The position numbers were made by a program, and so were the translations under genes. Under the pieces are notes generated by a model that saw only the letters and a program-made list of their open reading frames with translations, searched no databases and was not told where the DNA came from. From the NCBI GenBank assembly GCA_963851105.1, contig CAWKNP010000009.1:310001-374000 (forward strand): DNA of 64,000 bases, read 5' to 3'. Position 1 is the stretch's first letter, and each line of letters opens with the position of its first letter. This DNA comes from DATARN01 sp963851105 (GTDB lineage: Bacteria > Actinomycetota > Acidimicrobiia > Acidimicrobiales > Palsa-688). Below are positions 35,692 through 44,194 of this stretch, piece by piece.

Positions 35692-38265
35692 CTAGGGGGA
35701 AATGGTCAGGGAGAGTGGGACCGTGACCGTGGCTGTGGTCCGGTCCGTGACGGTCACGGAGATGTTCGAGGTGCCGGCCACCGACGGCGTGCCCGAGAGC
35801 TGGCCGGTCGAGGCGCTGAGGGTCAGACCGGGCGGCAACGTGCCGGCGGTGATCGACCACGTGTAGGGCGGGACGCCGCCATTGGCTTTCAGCGTGGCGG
35901 TGTAGCTCACCGCGACCTTCCCCCCGGTCAGCGAAGTCGTGGTGATCGAGAGCGGGCCGGGAAGCCGCCAAACGCCGCGGCCGTGGGTCGCGGCGTACAG
36001 CGCCTGGGTGTTGCGATCGACGGCGAGGTCCTGTACCTGCACGAGGGGTAGGCCCCTGCCGACCAAGGTCCAAAGCGTCGACGAGCCGGCGGGAGCGCCC
36101 GTCGCATAGACAGCGGAATCAGTCGCCGCCACCAATGCACCGTTGTCGTAGATGACCCGGCTTACAGCTGCCATGGCCGGAAGGTTGCCGGTAATGGTTG
36201 TCCACGTCCCTGTTGTCGGGTTCGTGGTGTAGGTGAATTGAGCCACGTGGGGGCTGTCACGGTACTGACGGGTGTCGGTGTAGCTGACGCTGGCGGTGAT
36301 CGACCTGAAGTTGGCGGGGTCGACCGACAGCCCCGTGACAAAGTTCTCGAAAAAAGGCTCTCGGGTCAGCGTGGTGAAGGTGTTGCCACCGTTGGTCGAC
36401 GTCTGGATGGTGCCATCCTCGAAGGCAACGTAGATGACGTTGATGTTTACCGGCGAGACTGCGATGGCGCTCACGACTGTCCCCACCGTCGTGACCTTCT
36501 GCCATGTCGGTGTCGGTGCCGTGGGATTTTTGGTGCGGTACAAGTCGGGCCCTCCGTAAAAGACGGTGGGGTTGGTCGGATCGACGGTATTTGCCACGAC
36601 GATCATGGGCGGTGTGAACGCCCCTCGGACCGGTGCCGCGATGTTCTGGAAGGTAGTTGCGAAGGCGTCGGTCGTCATCCAGAGGTCCTGATTTTGGATG
36701 ACGAACTGCGTCTGGGTGTGATTGGGAGTGATGGCACTGGGGCCGCCGTCACCGCTGAATATCCCGCTCCACGCCGCCAGTGTCCCGCGACTCGTTCGCG
36801 CCGATGAATTGTCCTGCGAGCCGGCGAGGACCGTGCCCGCGACTTCGCTGAAGCCGTGGTAGAACTGGGTGATATTGAGATTTCCAGACTTGTTGGTAAA
36901 CGCATTGGAAGTCGGGTTGTAGAGCCACACCCCGCCGTCGTCGCCCACCCAGATCTGTTTGTCAGCGCGGAAGGATAGGGCGTGGTGATCCGGGTGGTCC
37001 CGGTTGTTTCCCGGTGCGAAGAATCCCTTCAAGTTGGTGTTCGCCCAGGTAGTACCGCCGTCAATCGTCTCAATCAGGGCAATGCCGCCTGCGAGCACAT
37101 GGTTGGCGTTGGTGGGGTCAACGGACAGGACATTGTCGTAGTAGCCCTGTTCTCCGCCGCCGGATCCGTATGCGTAGCTCTGGCCTGTGAAGTCCGGTGC
37201 GGTCACATGCGACCAGTTCACGCCGCTGTTCGTTGTCTTGTAAACAGCCACGGGAGACGTAAAGGTGCCGACCGAGACGTAAAGCATCGCCGGGCTCGAC
37301 GGCGCCAGCGCGAGGGCAACAATCGGAAATGAGCCCGCCGCGGGCGGCGTTATCCCGCTCGCTGCCGCCGCCCACGCCACGCCGCCGTTTGTCGATTTGG
37401 CGACCGTCGCCGCGCCCCCGCCCAGATAGATCGTGGCCGGCGTCGTCGGATTGATGGCGACCGAGTTGATGTCTCCGTCCACGGCCCCATAACTGGAATC
37501 GGTCGGCTTGGCCCAATTGGTACCGCCGTTGCTTGTTACGAAGAGGCCGCCATCGGTCGCCGCGAACATGTGAGACGGGTTGGAGGGATCGATGGCCACG
37601 CTGGCGACATGCAAGCCCGTGAACACGCCGCCGGGGTTCTGGACCGACCAGGTCGTACCCGCGTCGACCGACGACAAGATTCCCGCGCCTGGGGCGCAAT
37701 CACCGCAGTGGTTGTCCTCGCCCGTGCCCGCGATGAGATGGTTTGCGTTCCCGGGGTCCACGGTCACACTTCCGATCGCCAGGCTCGGTGCCCGGTCTGA
37801 GCGGGCGAGCCAGGTCGTACCCGTGTCATCGGATGTCCACAAGCCGCCGCTGGCGCTGGCCGCGACGACCCGCCCCGCGTGGGGCCCTGAATCGATAGCT
37901 ACGACGCCGGTGATACGGCCCGAGTTGTTGCCTCCGTAGAAGCCACCGAAGGCGAGGAAGGGGGGTCCGATCGGAGCGGGACCGAGCGCCGTCCACGTGC
38001 CCGTCGGCACGGCCGCGGTCGCGGCAGCGGTACCGGAGGGAGGTTGCGCGACATCAGGTCGGTCGTTGGCCAATGCTGCGAGCGCGGCCGCCGACGTCGG
38101 TGCTCGGGGAGTCGGCGCCAGGCGCGCAACGGCCACTGCGGATCCTGCGACCGGCGCCGCCGAAGCCGTCCCTTGGGCGGGACCCGCCCCGGCCATCAGC
38201 GTCGCCGTGACAAGGCCCAGACCTACGAGTCCCGCGGTGAGGCGTTTGCCCAACGGACCGACCAT
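35692..38265 (-). CDS. Secreted beta-propeller (BNR/sortilin-like) protein with C-terminal putative-Ig domain
   Basis: An 857-residue exported protein with signal peptide KRLTAGLVGLGLVTATLMAG and cleavage near AQGTASA. Many Asp-box/BNR turns (SVDAGTTW, TSNGGTNW, STNGGVAW, TTNSGVNW, IDGGTTW, STNGGNTF) mark two or more beta-propellers, as in sortilin-type and glycoside-hydrolase-74-like proteins. Residues about 770-857 form a He_PIG Ig-like domain (GGVPPYTWSITAGTLPPGLT). No clear sialidase Arg triad is seen, so an adhesin or binding role is as likely as an enzyme. ATG 38265 is chosen because the signal peptide starts there and GGAGG precedes it. Confidence 0.8.
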   Translation of the reverse strand: MVGPLGKRLTAGLVGLGLVTATLMAGAGPAQGTASAAPVAGSAVAVARLAPTPRAPTSAAALAALANDRPDVAQPPSGTAAATAAVPTGTWTALGPAPIGPPFLAFGGFYGGNNSGRITGVVAIDSGPHAGRVVAASASGGLWTSDDTGTTWLARSDRAPSLAIGSVTVDPGNANHLIAGTGEDNHCGDCAPGAGILSSVDAGTTWSVQNPGGVFTGLHVASVAIDPSNPSHMFAATDGGLFVTSNGGTNWAKPTDSSYGAVDGDINSVAINPTTPATIYLGGGAATVAKSTNGGVAWAAAASGITPPAAGSFPIVALALAPSSPAMLYVSVGTFTSPVAVYKTTNSGVNWSHVTAPDFTGQSYAYGSGGGEQGYYDNVLSVDPTNANHVLAGGIALIETIDGGTTWANTNLKGFFAPGNNRDHPDHHALSFRADKQIWVGDDGGVWLYNPTSNAFTNKSGNLNITQFYHGFSEVAGTVLAGSQDNSSARTSRGTLAAWSGIFSGDGGPSAITPNHTQTQFVIQNQDLWMTTDAFATTFQNIAAPVRGAFTPPMIVVANTVDPTNPTVFYGGPDLYRTKNPTAPTPTWQKVTTVGTVVSAIAVSPVNINVIYVAFEDGTIQTSTNGGNTFTTLTREPFFENFVTGLSVDPANFRSITASVSYTDTRQYRDSPHVAQFTYTTNPTTGTWTTITGNLPAMAAVSRVIYDNGALVAATDSAVYATGAPAGSSTLWTLVGRGLPLVQVQDLAVDRNTQALYAATHGRGVWRLPGPLSITTTSLTGGKVAVSYTATLKANGGVPPYTWSITAGTLPPGLTLSASTGQLSGTPSVAGTSNISVTVTDRTTATVTVPLSLTISP

Positions 38266-38518
38266 TCCTGCCTCCAAGCCCCAAGACGAAAGCACACGTG
38301 GCTCCGATTGAAGGAAACCACAACGGGCCCCGTCGCTGCGTCGAAGCAGGTCAGGAAGGCCCACAAATTATTCGAACGGCCAGGTCGTCGAAGTGGGTGT
38401 TGGCCGTTATAGGCGTATTGCTGTGATCGCCTACATTACGGGTCGACTACTCGGTGAGTTTGGGCCCAGCGAAAACTTCACCATCGCTTGGCAAGCGCTG
38501 GGGTCGATACTGGTGGTC
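38266..38518. other. 250-bp divergent intergenic region
   Basis: This lies between the secreted propeller gene and the isoaspartyl peptidase gene, which are divergent. GATACT at 38506-38511 ends 7 nt before the peptidase ATG and could be its leaderless -10. No other structure or gene is apparent. Confidence 0.4.
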
Positions 38519-39457
38519 ATGACGCTGAGGGAATCGGCGGAGATCCCCGGTTGGGGCCCGCGACGGGAGCCAACGGTGGAGCTCGGGCGCCTCGCCGGCC
38601 CCGGGGTAGTGATTCACGGCGGCGCCGGCGCCAACCTGGGCGGCGGGACCAAGGAAGGGGAGTCCCGCCTCCTGGCCGGGTTGGATGCCGCGCTGGCGGC
38701 CGGCTGGGAAGTCCTGGAAAAAGGGGGCGGCGCCCTTGAGGCGGCGGTGGCGGCGGTGGCGTCGTTGGAGGACAGCGGGGTCTTCAACGCGGGACGGGGG
38801 GCGGTGACGACATCGGAGGGCACCGTCGAAACCGACGCCGCGGTCATGGACGGAGCGACCGGAAAGGCCGGGGCGGTCTGCGCCGCCACATGGCCGGCCA
38901 ACCCGGTCCGGGCCGCGTTGGCGGTGGCCGGCCTCGAGCGCGCCTCGGGGGGGCCGGTGTTGCTGGCCGGCGCCGGCGCCGACCGGTTGGCGCGCGCCGC
39001 CGGGTTGCCGGAGCTGCGACCTGTCACGCCGGGGGAGGGATCGGATGCGTCGGCGGGGACGGTCGGGGCGGTGGCCGTCGACGCCGCCGGCCATGTGGCC
39101 GCCGCGACATCCACCGGTGGCCGTCCCGGCCAGTTGCCGGGCCGGGTCGGTGACAGCCCCGTCTTCGGGGCGGGAACCTGGGCGGACGACGCCACGGTGG
39201 CGATTTCTGCGACTGGAGCAGGGGAGGCTTTCATTCTGGCGGGATTCGCCCATCGGGTGGACTGGAGTCTGCGGAGCCACCAGTCGCTCGAACGGGCGCT
39301 CGGCACCGCTCTGGGCGCCGTTGGCCGTTACGGCGGCGCGGGCGGAGCCATAGCGGTCACCCCCGACGGCCAGTTCGCGGTCATGTTCGACACCGCCGCC
39401 ATGGCCCGGGGCTGGCGCGACGCCACCCAGTCCAAGGTTCGCACCGCCGGTCCTTAG
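38519..39457 (+). CDS. Isoaspartyl peptidase / L-asparaginase (Ntn-hydrolase, plant type)
   Basis: A 312-residue enzyme that cleaves isoaspartyl dipeptides and asparagine after self-cleavage into two chains. VVIHGGAGANLGGG appears near residue 27 and SGVFNAGRGAVTTSEG near 88, with VETDAAVMDG after it. The autocatalytic threonine that becomes the beta-subunit N-terminus is in ASAGTVGAVAVD at about residue 180. A GGAGGAIAV stretch near the end completes the active site. The frame is open further upstream, but ATG 38519 is the best match to family length and has a -10-like GATACT 7 nt upstream. Confidence 0.9.
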   Translation: MTLRESAEIPGWGPRREPTVELGRLAGPGVVIHGGAGANLGGGTKEGESRLLAGLDAALAAGWEVLEKGGGALEAAVAAVASLEDSGVFNAGRGAVTTSEGTVETDAAVMDGATGKAGAVCAATWPANPVRAALAVAGLERASGGPVLLAGAGADRLARAAGLPELRPVTPGEGSDASAGTVGAVAVDAAGHVAAATSTGGRPGQLPGRVGDSPVFGAGTWADDATVAISATGAGEAFILAGFAHRVDWSLRSHQSLERALGTALGAVGRYGGAGGAIAVTPDGQFAVMFDTAAMARGWRDATQSKVRTAGP

Positions 39458-39465
39458 CAGCACCG

Positions 39466-39600
39466 GCGGCTGCTCTGGTGCGGGACAACTGCGAGCATGT
39501 CATCTCCGCCGCCGCCACTCTGGCGGACGCTTTGATTCGGGACTGCTCCCACATGGTGGTCATGCGCATTCTGGCGCTCGCAATATCGGCGGGGGATTGA
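39466..39600 (+). pseudogene. Fragment of an AfsR/LuxR-type (COG3903-like) regulator ATPase
   Basis: Reading from 39466 to the TGA at 39598 gives a 44-residue peptide whose core, LVRDNCEHVISAAATLADAL, strongly resembles the Walker B region (LLVLDNCEH...) of large actinobacterial transcriptional-regulator ATPases. No start, P-loop or effector domains flank it, and similarity fades after IRDCSHMVV. It is therefore a decayed scrap of a much longer gene. Confidence 0.65.
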
Positions 39601-39605
39601 CTGCC

Positions 39606-39631
39606 GTTTCAGGCATTATCGCGACGGGTAG
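39606..39631 (+). promoter_or_regulatory. Stress-sigma-type promoter before a small peptide gene
   Basis: GTTT (39606-39609), 16 bases, then GGGTAG (39626-39631). This fits the GTTT/GNNT-N14-17-GGGTA consensus known for SigF of mycobacteria and SigB of streptomycetes. The small gene starts 41 bases downstream. Confidence 0.5.
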
Positions 39632-39672
39632 AAACTTCAAACGAAAGCATCCCTGAAAAAGGAGGCCAACAA

Positions 39673-39828
39673 ATGGCCGACGCCCCTCAGCCAGAAGATA
39701 GTCCCACTCTCGTAGACCCATATGCGCAGAAGACTCGACCCACGTATGAGGGTTCCGGCTCCGAGGGTGGCTATCCCGGTGGGCCGGAAATCGTCGACAT
39801 TCCCCCGGACGCGGGTGCCGGTTCGTAG
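39673..39828 (+). CDS. Small acidic protein (51 aa), function unknown
   Basis: A 51-residue hydrophilic protein, MADAPQPEDSPTLVDPYAQK in its first 20 residues. It is then rich in Gly, Pro, Glu and Tyr, with VDIPPDAGAGS at the end. It has no Cys, no membrane segment and no recognised domain, and is probably disordered. An excellent Shine-Dalgarno (AAAAAGGAGG) lies 7 nt before the ATG, which makes translation likely despite its size. A stress-sigma-type promoter precedes it. It converges on the sigma factor gene 121 bases away. Confidence 0.65.
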   Translation: MADAPQPEDSPTLVDPYAQKTRPTYEGSGSEGGYPGGPEIVDIPPDAGAGS

Positions 39829-39949
39829 ATAGCGCCAAGCGCCCAGACCCGGCGATAGGCGAGTACCGCCAGTATTGATGGGGGCGCGAAGCTAACGCTC
39901 GCCTTCATCCCAGCCCGGCGACGGGTCGTCGACCGAGACCGGCGGAGGA

Positions 39950-40885
39950 TCAGTCGGCGAGGAGTTCCTTGGCGCCACCCTCGACGGATGGGTGGCGAAG
40001 CTTGGACATGGCCCGGGCCTCGATCTGGCGGATTCGCTCCCGGGTCAGGTTGAAATGGACCCCGACCTCGTCGAGGGTCCGCGGCTGGCCGCGGTCTAGC
40101 CCGAAACGCAGCCGGAGTATCTCCCGCTCGCGCTCGTCGAGCGCCATCAGCATGGTGGCGACCTCGCCGCACAGTAGCGAGGCGGCGGCAGCCTCAAAGG
40201 GGGAGACGGCGGTGCGATCGGCGACCATGTCGCCCAGTTCGGCGTCGCCGTCCTCGCGGAGGGGCTCGGAGAGCGAAAGGGGATGCGCGGTGTGCCGCAG
40301 CATCTCGGTGACCTTTTCCTCGTCGATTTCGAGGTCGACCGCCAACTCGCCGATGGTGGGACGCCGGCCCAGTTGGCCTTCGAGGCGCCCCCGCGCTTTG
40401 TTCAGGCGGTTGAGCAGGTCCCCGGCGTGTACCGGCAGGCGGATCGTGCGCCCAGTGTTGGCGATGCCCCTGGTGATGGCCTGACGGATCCACCAGGTGG
40501 CGTAGGTCGAAAACTTGAAGCCCTTGCGCCAGTCGAACTTCTCGACGGCGTGGATGAGGCCCAGGTTGCCCTCTTGGACCAGGTCGAGCAGGGGGAGGTC
40601 GGCGGACTGGTACTTCTTGGCGATGGAGACCACGAGGCGCAGGTTGGCCTTGACGAAGGTGTCGGCGGCGGCGTCGCCGGCACGGATCACTTGGCGCAGC
40701 TCGCGGGTCCGCGCCGCCGACAGTTTCTGGCCCGAGGAGAGCTCGATGCGCGGTTCGCGCCCCGCTTCGATGGCCTGGGCCAGCCGGGCCTCATCGGCTT
40801 TGGTCAGCAATGCGTGCTTGCCGATGTCGTTCAGGTACAGCCGAAGCAGATCCTCTTCGGGCTGAACCAGGCGCTTTACGGGCAC
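39950..40885 (-). CDS. RNA polymerase sigma factor, sigma-70 group 1/2 (SigA/SigB-like)
   Basis: About 311 residues. Region 1.2 is LLRLYLNDIGKHALLTKADE. Region 2 is RLVVSIAKKYQSADLPLLDL and the -10-recognising KFSTYATWWIRQAITRGIAN. Region 3 follows, and region 4 shows EREREILRLRFGLDRGQPRT and the recognition helix FNLTRERIRQIEARAMSKLR. Region 1.1 is short or absent, as in the second principal-like sigma of actinobacteria. The frame is open to an ATG at 41044; GTG 40885 is chosen because region 1.2 begins just after it, but no good ribosome-binding site decides the start. It recognises standard promoters, not the GGGTA type. Confidence 0.93.
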   Translation of the reverse strand: MPVKRLVQPEEDLLRLYLNDIGKHALLTKADEARLAQAIEAGREPRIELSSGQKLSAARTRELRQVIRAGDAAADTFVKANLRLVVSIAKKYQSADLPLLDLVQEGNLGLIHAVEKFDWRKGFKFSTYATWWIRQAITRGIANTGRTIRLPVHAGDLLNRLNKARGRLEGQLGRRPTIGELAVDLEIDEEKVTEMLRHTAHPLSLSEPLREDGDAELGDMVADRTAVSPFEAAAASLLCGEVATMLMALDEREREILRLRFGLDRGQPRTLDEVGVHFNLTRERIRQIEARAMSKLRHPSVEGGAKELLAD

Positions 40886-41116
40886 AGTCGTGGGAACGTC
40901 CTTCCGATCGCCGCCCGGCGTCAAGGGCTCTTGTAGGTCTCGCAGGCGCGCCGGGCACGCACCGGGGAAAACAGGAGTGTACCGCCCGGCAGGGGGGTCA
41001 GGTCCGGAACACTCAGGCCCCTGACCTGCGCAAACGCGACGCAAGCCTCATAGCGGTGTCCGAGGACGGTTGTCGCGTGGCTACGGGACCGGGGGAGAGA
41101 ACCCCCGCCGGGTGGG
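40886..41116. other. Intergenic stretch between sigma factor and CDF genes
   Basis: About 230 bases upstream of the sigma factor start. The frame of the sigma gene stays open through most of it, so part may be coding if the ATG 41044 is used. No hairpin or repeat is evident. Confidence 0.35.
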
Positions 41117-42106
41117 TCAGCAGTTGCCGGGCTCGTGGGCGGCGTGGGTGGCGGCCTCGAGCTGGAAGGTGGAGTGCTCGACGTCGAAATGGTTGGCCAT
41201 GCAGTGCTGGAGCCGGTCTAGGAGCATGGCCGCGGAGCCGTCGCACAAGCAGGCGTCGGTGACGACCACATGGGCCGTGAGGGCGGGCAGCTCCGAGGTG
41301 AGGGTCCAGGCATGGAGGTCGTGGACGGAGAGGACCTCGGGCAGCTCAGCGAGATGGCGGCGGATCTCGTCGAGGTCGACGCCCTCGGGTGTCCCCTCCA
41401 GGAGGACGTGCCCCGACGCCCGCAGCAACCCCCACGCGGCCCGCAGCACCAACACCACCACGAGCAGCGAGGCGATGGAATCGGCCTGGCGCCAACCGGT
41501 CGTGATGACGATCACGCCCGCCGCCGCGGTGCCGACGAACCCGAAGAGGTCGGTCAGAATGTGCTGGTAGGCGCCCTCGATGTTCAGCGAGACGCGGTTG
41601 GCCCGGCGCAGTAGCCATGCGGCGGCCAGGTTCACCCCGATCCCGGCGATCGCCACGATCACCACGGCGGGACCGGCCACAGGTGAAGGGTGGGCGAGGC
41701 GTTGCACGGCTTCGTTGAGGATGAGGGCGCCGATGACGAGCAACGAGACCCCGTTGGCGGCCGCGGCCAGGATCTCGGCGCGCTTCAGGCCATACGACCA
41801 GGTGTTGGTGTGCGGCCGTTGGGCCAGGTGCAACGCCCACAGAGAACCTCCAATAGCGCCGGCATCGGTCAGCATGTGGCCGGCGTCGGCCAAAAGGGCC
41901 AACGATCCCGATGCGATCGCCACCACGACCTCGGCGACCATGAACGCCCCGATCAGGCCCAGGACCCCGATGAGGAGGCGGCGGTCGGCTCCGGCGTTCA
42001 GCCCGTGGTGGTGGTGATGGCTCGGAGGGTGGTGACCACCGCTGGCGTGGCTCGGTTGAGGGTCCTCAGACACGGGATCCTTTTTCCCGGCCATCCGTAT
42101 GGTCAC
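41117..42106 (-). CDS. Cation diffusion facilitator (CzcD/ZitB-like zinc efflux)
   Basis: A 329-residue metal/proton antiporter. A His-rich N-terminus (HASGGHHPPSHHHHH) precedes six membrane segments. Transport-site residues are in ALLADAGHMLTDAGAIG (segment II, about 72-88) and YQHILTDLFGFVG (segment V, about 178-190). The C-terminal cytoplasmic domain includes SVHDLHAWTLTSELPALTAH. The start is GTG 42106 or ATG 42094. It lies 12 bases after the HAD gene. A palindrome typical of metal-sensing ArsR/SmtB operators sits directly before the start, so zinc- or cobalt-dependent control is likely. Confidence 0.92.
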   Translation of the reverse strand: MTIRMAGKKDPVSEDPQPSHASGGHHPPSHHHHHGLNAGADRRLLIGVLGLIGAFMVAEVVVAIASGSLALLADAGHMLTDAGAIGGSLWALHLAQRPHTNTWSYGLKRAEILAAAANGVSLLVIGALILNEAVQRLAHPSPVAGPAVVIVAIAGIGVNLAAAWLLRRANRVSLNIEGAYQHILTDLFGFVGTAAAGVIVITTGWRQADSIASLLVVVLVLRAAWGLLRASGHVLLEGTPEGVDLDEIRRHLAELPEVLSVHDLHAWTLTSELPALTAHVVVTDACLCDGSAAMLLDRLQHCMANHFDVEHSTFQLEAATHAAHEPGNC

Positions 42107-42122
42107 ATGAAAGTATGTTCAT
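42107..42122 (-). promoter_or_regulatory. ArsR/SmtB-like palindrome upstream of the CDF gene
   Basis: ATGAA-N6-TTCAT on the minus strand (ATGAACATACTTTCAT) resembles operators of zinc-sensing ArsR/SmtB repressors, which centre on TGAA...TTCA. CATACT within it may be a -10 at leaderless spacing (5 nt) from GTG 42106. It overlaps the stop codon of the HAD gene. Confidence 0.5.
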
Positions 42123-42703
42123 ATACTAGCGGAAACCTCGTCTATCTGAGCAGGGTCGGTGAAAAGGGTGGCGCGCAGGCCCAGCTCCCGCGCCGCGGCC
42201 ACGTTGGCCGGGCGATCGTCGAAGAACACGACCTCCTCGGGCCCGCAGCCGAGCAGGGCGAGGGCGGCGGTGAAGGCGGCGGGCTCAGGCTTCACGGCCC
42301 TAAGCCGGCAACTGAAGATGCGGGGCTGGAAGGGGCGAAGCCAGTCCCTCGAATCGATCCCCGCCGCCACCTCGATCGGGGCGTTGGACAACACCGCCAG
42401 GCGCAAGCCGCGCCCCGCGGCCCGGGTGGTCGCGGCCAGCGCCGAATAGTTGGGGTGCAGCCAGCCGGCGACGTCGGCGTCGATCAGCTTCTCCAGGCTC
42501 GGGGCGTCGGGAGGCCTGCCGAGCACGATGGACCAGTACTCGGCGACGGTGAGATCGGCCCGGTCGTACGGGGCGCGGTGGGCCCAGTAGTCGGCCCAGA
42601 ATGCGGGCCCGTGGCGACCCGCGGCCGCCTCTAGGGCCGCCACATCGGTGGCGGGGGGCGCCAGGCTCAGTACTTCGCCGTAATCACAGAGCAACCAGGT
42701 CAC
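42119..42703 (-). CDS. HAD-superfamily hydrolase (subfamily IA-like)
   Basis: A 194-residue phosphatase/dehalogenase-like protein. Motif I is LLCDYGEVLS (nucleophile Asp7), motif II LAVLSNAP near 101, the motif III lysine RAVKPEPAAF near 137 and motif IV VVFFDDRPANVAAA near 158. The substrate is unknown. It starts with GTG 42703; GATAAT on the minus strand (plus 42710-42715) ends 8 nt before it and may be a -10. It is divergent from the PQQ-like lipoprotein gene and likely co-transcribed with the CDF gene. Confidence 0.85.
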   Translation of the reverse strand: MTWLLCDYGEVLSLAPPATDVAALEAAAGRHGPAFWADYWAHRAPYDRADLTVAEYWSIVLGRPPDAPSLEKLIDADVAGWLHPNYSALAATTRAAGRGLRLAVLSNAPIEVAAGIDSRDWLRPFQPRIFSCRLRAVKPEPAAFTAALALLGCGPEEVVFFDDRPANVAAARELGLRATLFTDPAQIDEVSASI

Positions 42704-42724
42704 AGCGGTGGATTATCGCTTGGG

Positions 42725-42730
42725 TAGGGT
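42725..42730 (+). promoter_or_regulatory. -10 element (TAGGGT) before the PQQ-type lipoprotein gene
   Basis: TAGGGT has the TANNNT form seen at leaderless genes of this window. Six bases after it comes GTC (42737), in frame with the lipoprotein and with an ideal signal peptide behind it. Confidence 0.4.
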
Positions 42731-42775
42731 CTTCCCGTCGCGAACCGCAGGCGCCCAGGCGCAATCTTCCTGACG

Positions 42776-44194
42776 ATGTTGCTGGGGTTGTTGCCGGCGG
42801 CCTGCTCGTCAGGTCGGCCGGCGGCCACCACGAGGCCGACCGCCAGGGCCCCGTCACCGGGAACGACGTCGGCGCCGTCGCAGACATCGGCGCCGTCGCA
42901 GACATCGGCGACATCAGTGCCGTCGGTGACGTCGGGGCCGGTGAGCCGCCCGGTCACCGGTTGGGCGACCTACCACGCCACCAACGATCGCGCCGGCTTG
43001 GCGCCGGGCGCTACCCGCCCCTCGTCGCTGGCCCTGCGATGGACCGGTCATGTCGACGCCGCGGTGTACGGCCAGCCGCTGGTGGTGGGCGATTCGGTAA
43101 TCGCGGCGACGGAGGACAACACCGTCTATGCCTTCAATCTGGCCACCGGCGCCCAACAATGGCGGACCCACCTGGCCAGCCCGATCGCCCGGTCGGACCT
43201 GCCGTGCGGCAACATCGATCCGCTGGGCATCACCGGGACGCCGGCGTACGACCCGGCCACGGGCTCGGTGTTCGTGGTCACCGAAACGACCGGTGGCAGC
43301 CACGACCTGGTGGCGGTCGACGCCTCGAGCGGTGGCGTGCGCTTCACCCGGAACCTCGACGTCGCGGGCCACAATCGCCTTGCCGAGCAGGAGCGGGGTG
43401 CCCTGGCGGTCTCCAACGGTCGCGTCTACGTCCCGTTCGGGGGGCTGTTCGGGGACTGCGGCGACTACATCGGCTACGTGACCGCCACCGCCACCAACGG
43501 GACCGGCCCGGTGTCCCACTACGCCGTGCCCTCCGCCCGCGAGGCGGGGATCTGGGCGCCGCCGGGCGTAGCGGTGGCTGCGGACGGCTCGATCTTCGTG
43601 TCCGCGGGCAACGGGGCCGCCACCGGCGGCGCCTACGACGGCAGCGACTCGGTCCTGCACCTGAGCGCCGACCTCTCGTCCCGCCTCGACTTTTTCGCCC
43701 CGAAAGCCTGGGCGGCGCAGAACGCCTCGGACGCCGATCTCGGCTCGACCGGGCCGCTCCTGCTCTCCTCTGGCCGCGTGGTGCTGGCGGGCAAGGACGG
43801 CACGGTGTACCTGCTCGACGCCGCGAAGCTGGGCGGGATCGGCGGCCAGGTCGCCTCTGCTACGGGCTGCACCGGTTTCGGGGGGCTGGCGGCCGATGGG
43901 GCGGCGGTGTTCGTTCCCTGTACGCAGGGGCTACGGCGCTTCGACACGACGGCCTCCGCCTTGAGGGCCCGATGGCAGGCCAACATCACCGGCTCGCCGG
44001 TGGTGGGCGGCGGCGTGGTGTGGGCGCTTGACACCGACAATGGCTCGCTGTTTGCCCTCGACGAGAAGTCGGGCGCCGAGGTGGCTCACATCGGGGTGGG
44101 CGACGTCACCCGTTTCGCCTCGCCGGTCGTCGTGCCCGGCGTTGCGGTTGTCGGGACCCGTTCGACCGTCGTGGCGATCACGATCAACGGCTGA
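42776..44194 (+). CDS. Lipoprotein with PQQ-type beta-propeller (outer-surface, function unknown)
   Basis: A 472-residue protein from ATG 42776. The lipobox LLPAAC comes only 10 residues in, too soon for a normal signal peptide. If translation began at codon 42737 (GTC) the N-terminus would gain NRRRPGAIFLT and become a complete lipoprotein signal. A Thr/Ser/Pro linker (about 15-55) leads to a PQQ/BamB-like propeller with repeated VxAxDxxxG blades: VYAFNLATGAQQWRTHL, LVAVDASSGGVRFTRNL, VYLLDAAKLGG, LFALDEKSGAEVAHIGV. Cys pairs around 135 and 220 may be disulfides. The substrate is unknown; it may bind a ligand or act as a scaffold. Confidence 0.75.
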   Translation: MLLGLLPAACSSGRPAATTRPTARAPSPGTTSAPSQTSAPSQTSATSVPSVTSGPVSRPVTGWATYHATNDRAGLAPGATRPSSLALRWTGHVDAAVYGQPLVVGDSVIAATEDNTVYAFNLATGAQQWRTHLASPIARSDLPCGNIDPLGITGTPAYDPATGSVFVVTETTGGSHDLVAVDASSGGVRFTRNLDVAGHNRLAEQERGALAVSNGRVYVPFGGLFGDCGDYIGYVTATATNGTGPVSHYAVPSAREAGIWAPPGVAVAADGSIFVSAGNGAATGGAYDGSDSVLHLSADLSSRLDFFAPKAWAAQNASDADLGSTGPLLLSSGRVVLAGKDGTVYLLDAAKLGGIGGQVASATGCTGFGGLAADGAAVFVPCTQGLRRFDTTASALRARWQANITGSPVVGGGVVWALDTDNGSLFALDEKSGAEVAHIGVGDVTRFASPVVVPGVAVVGTRSTVVAITING

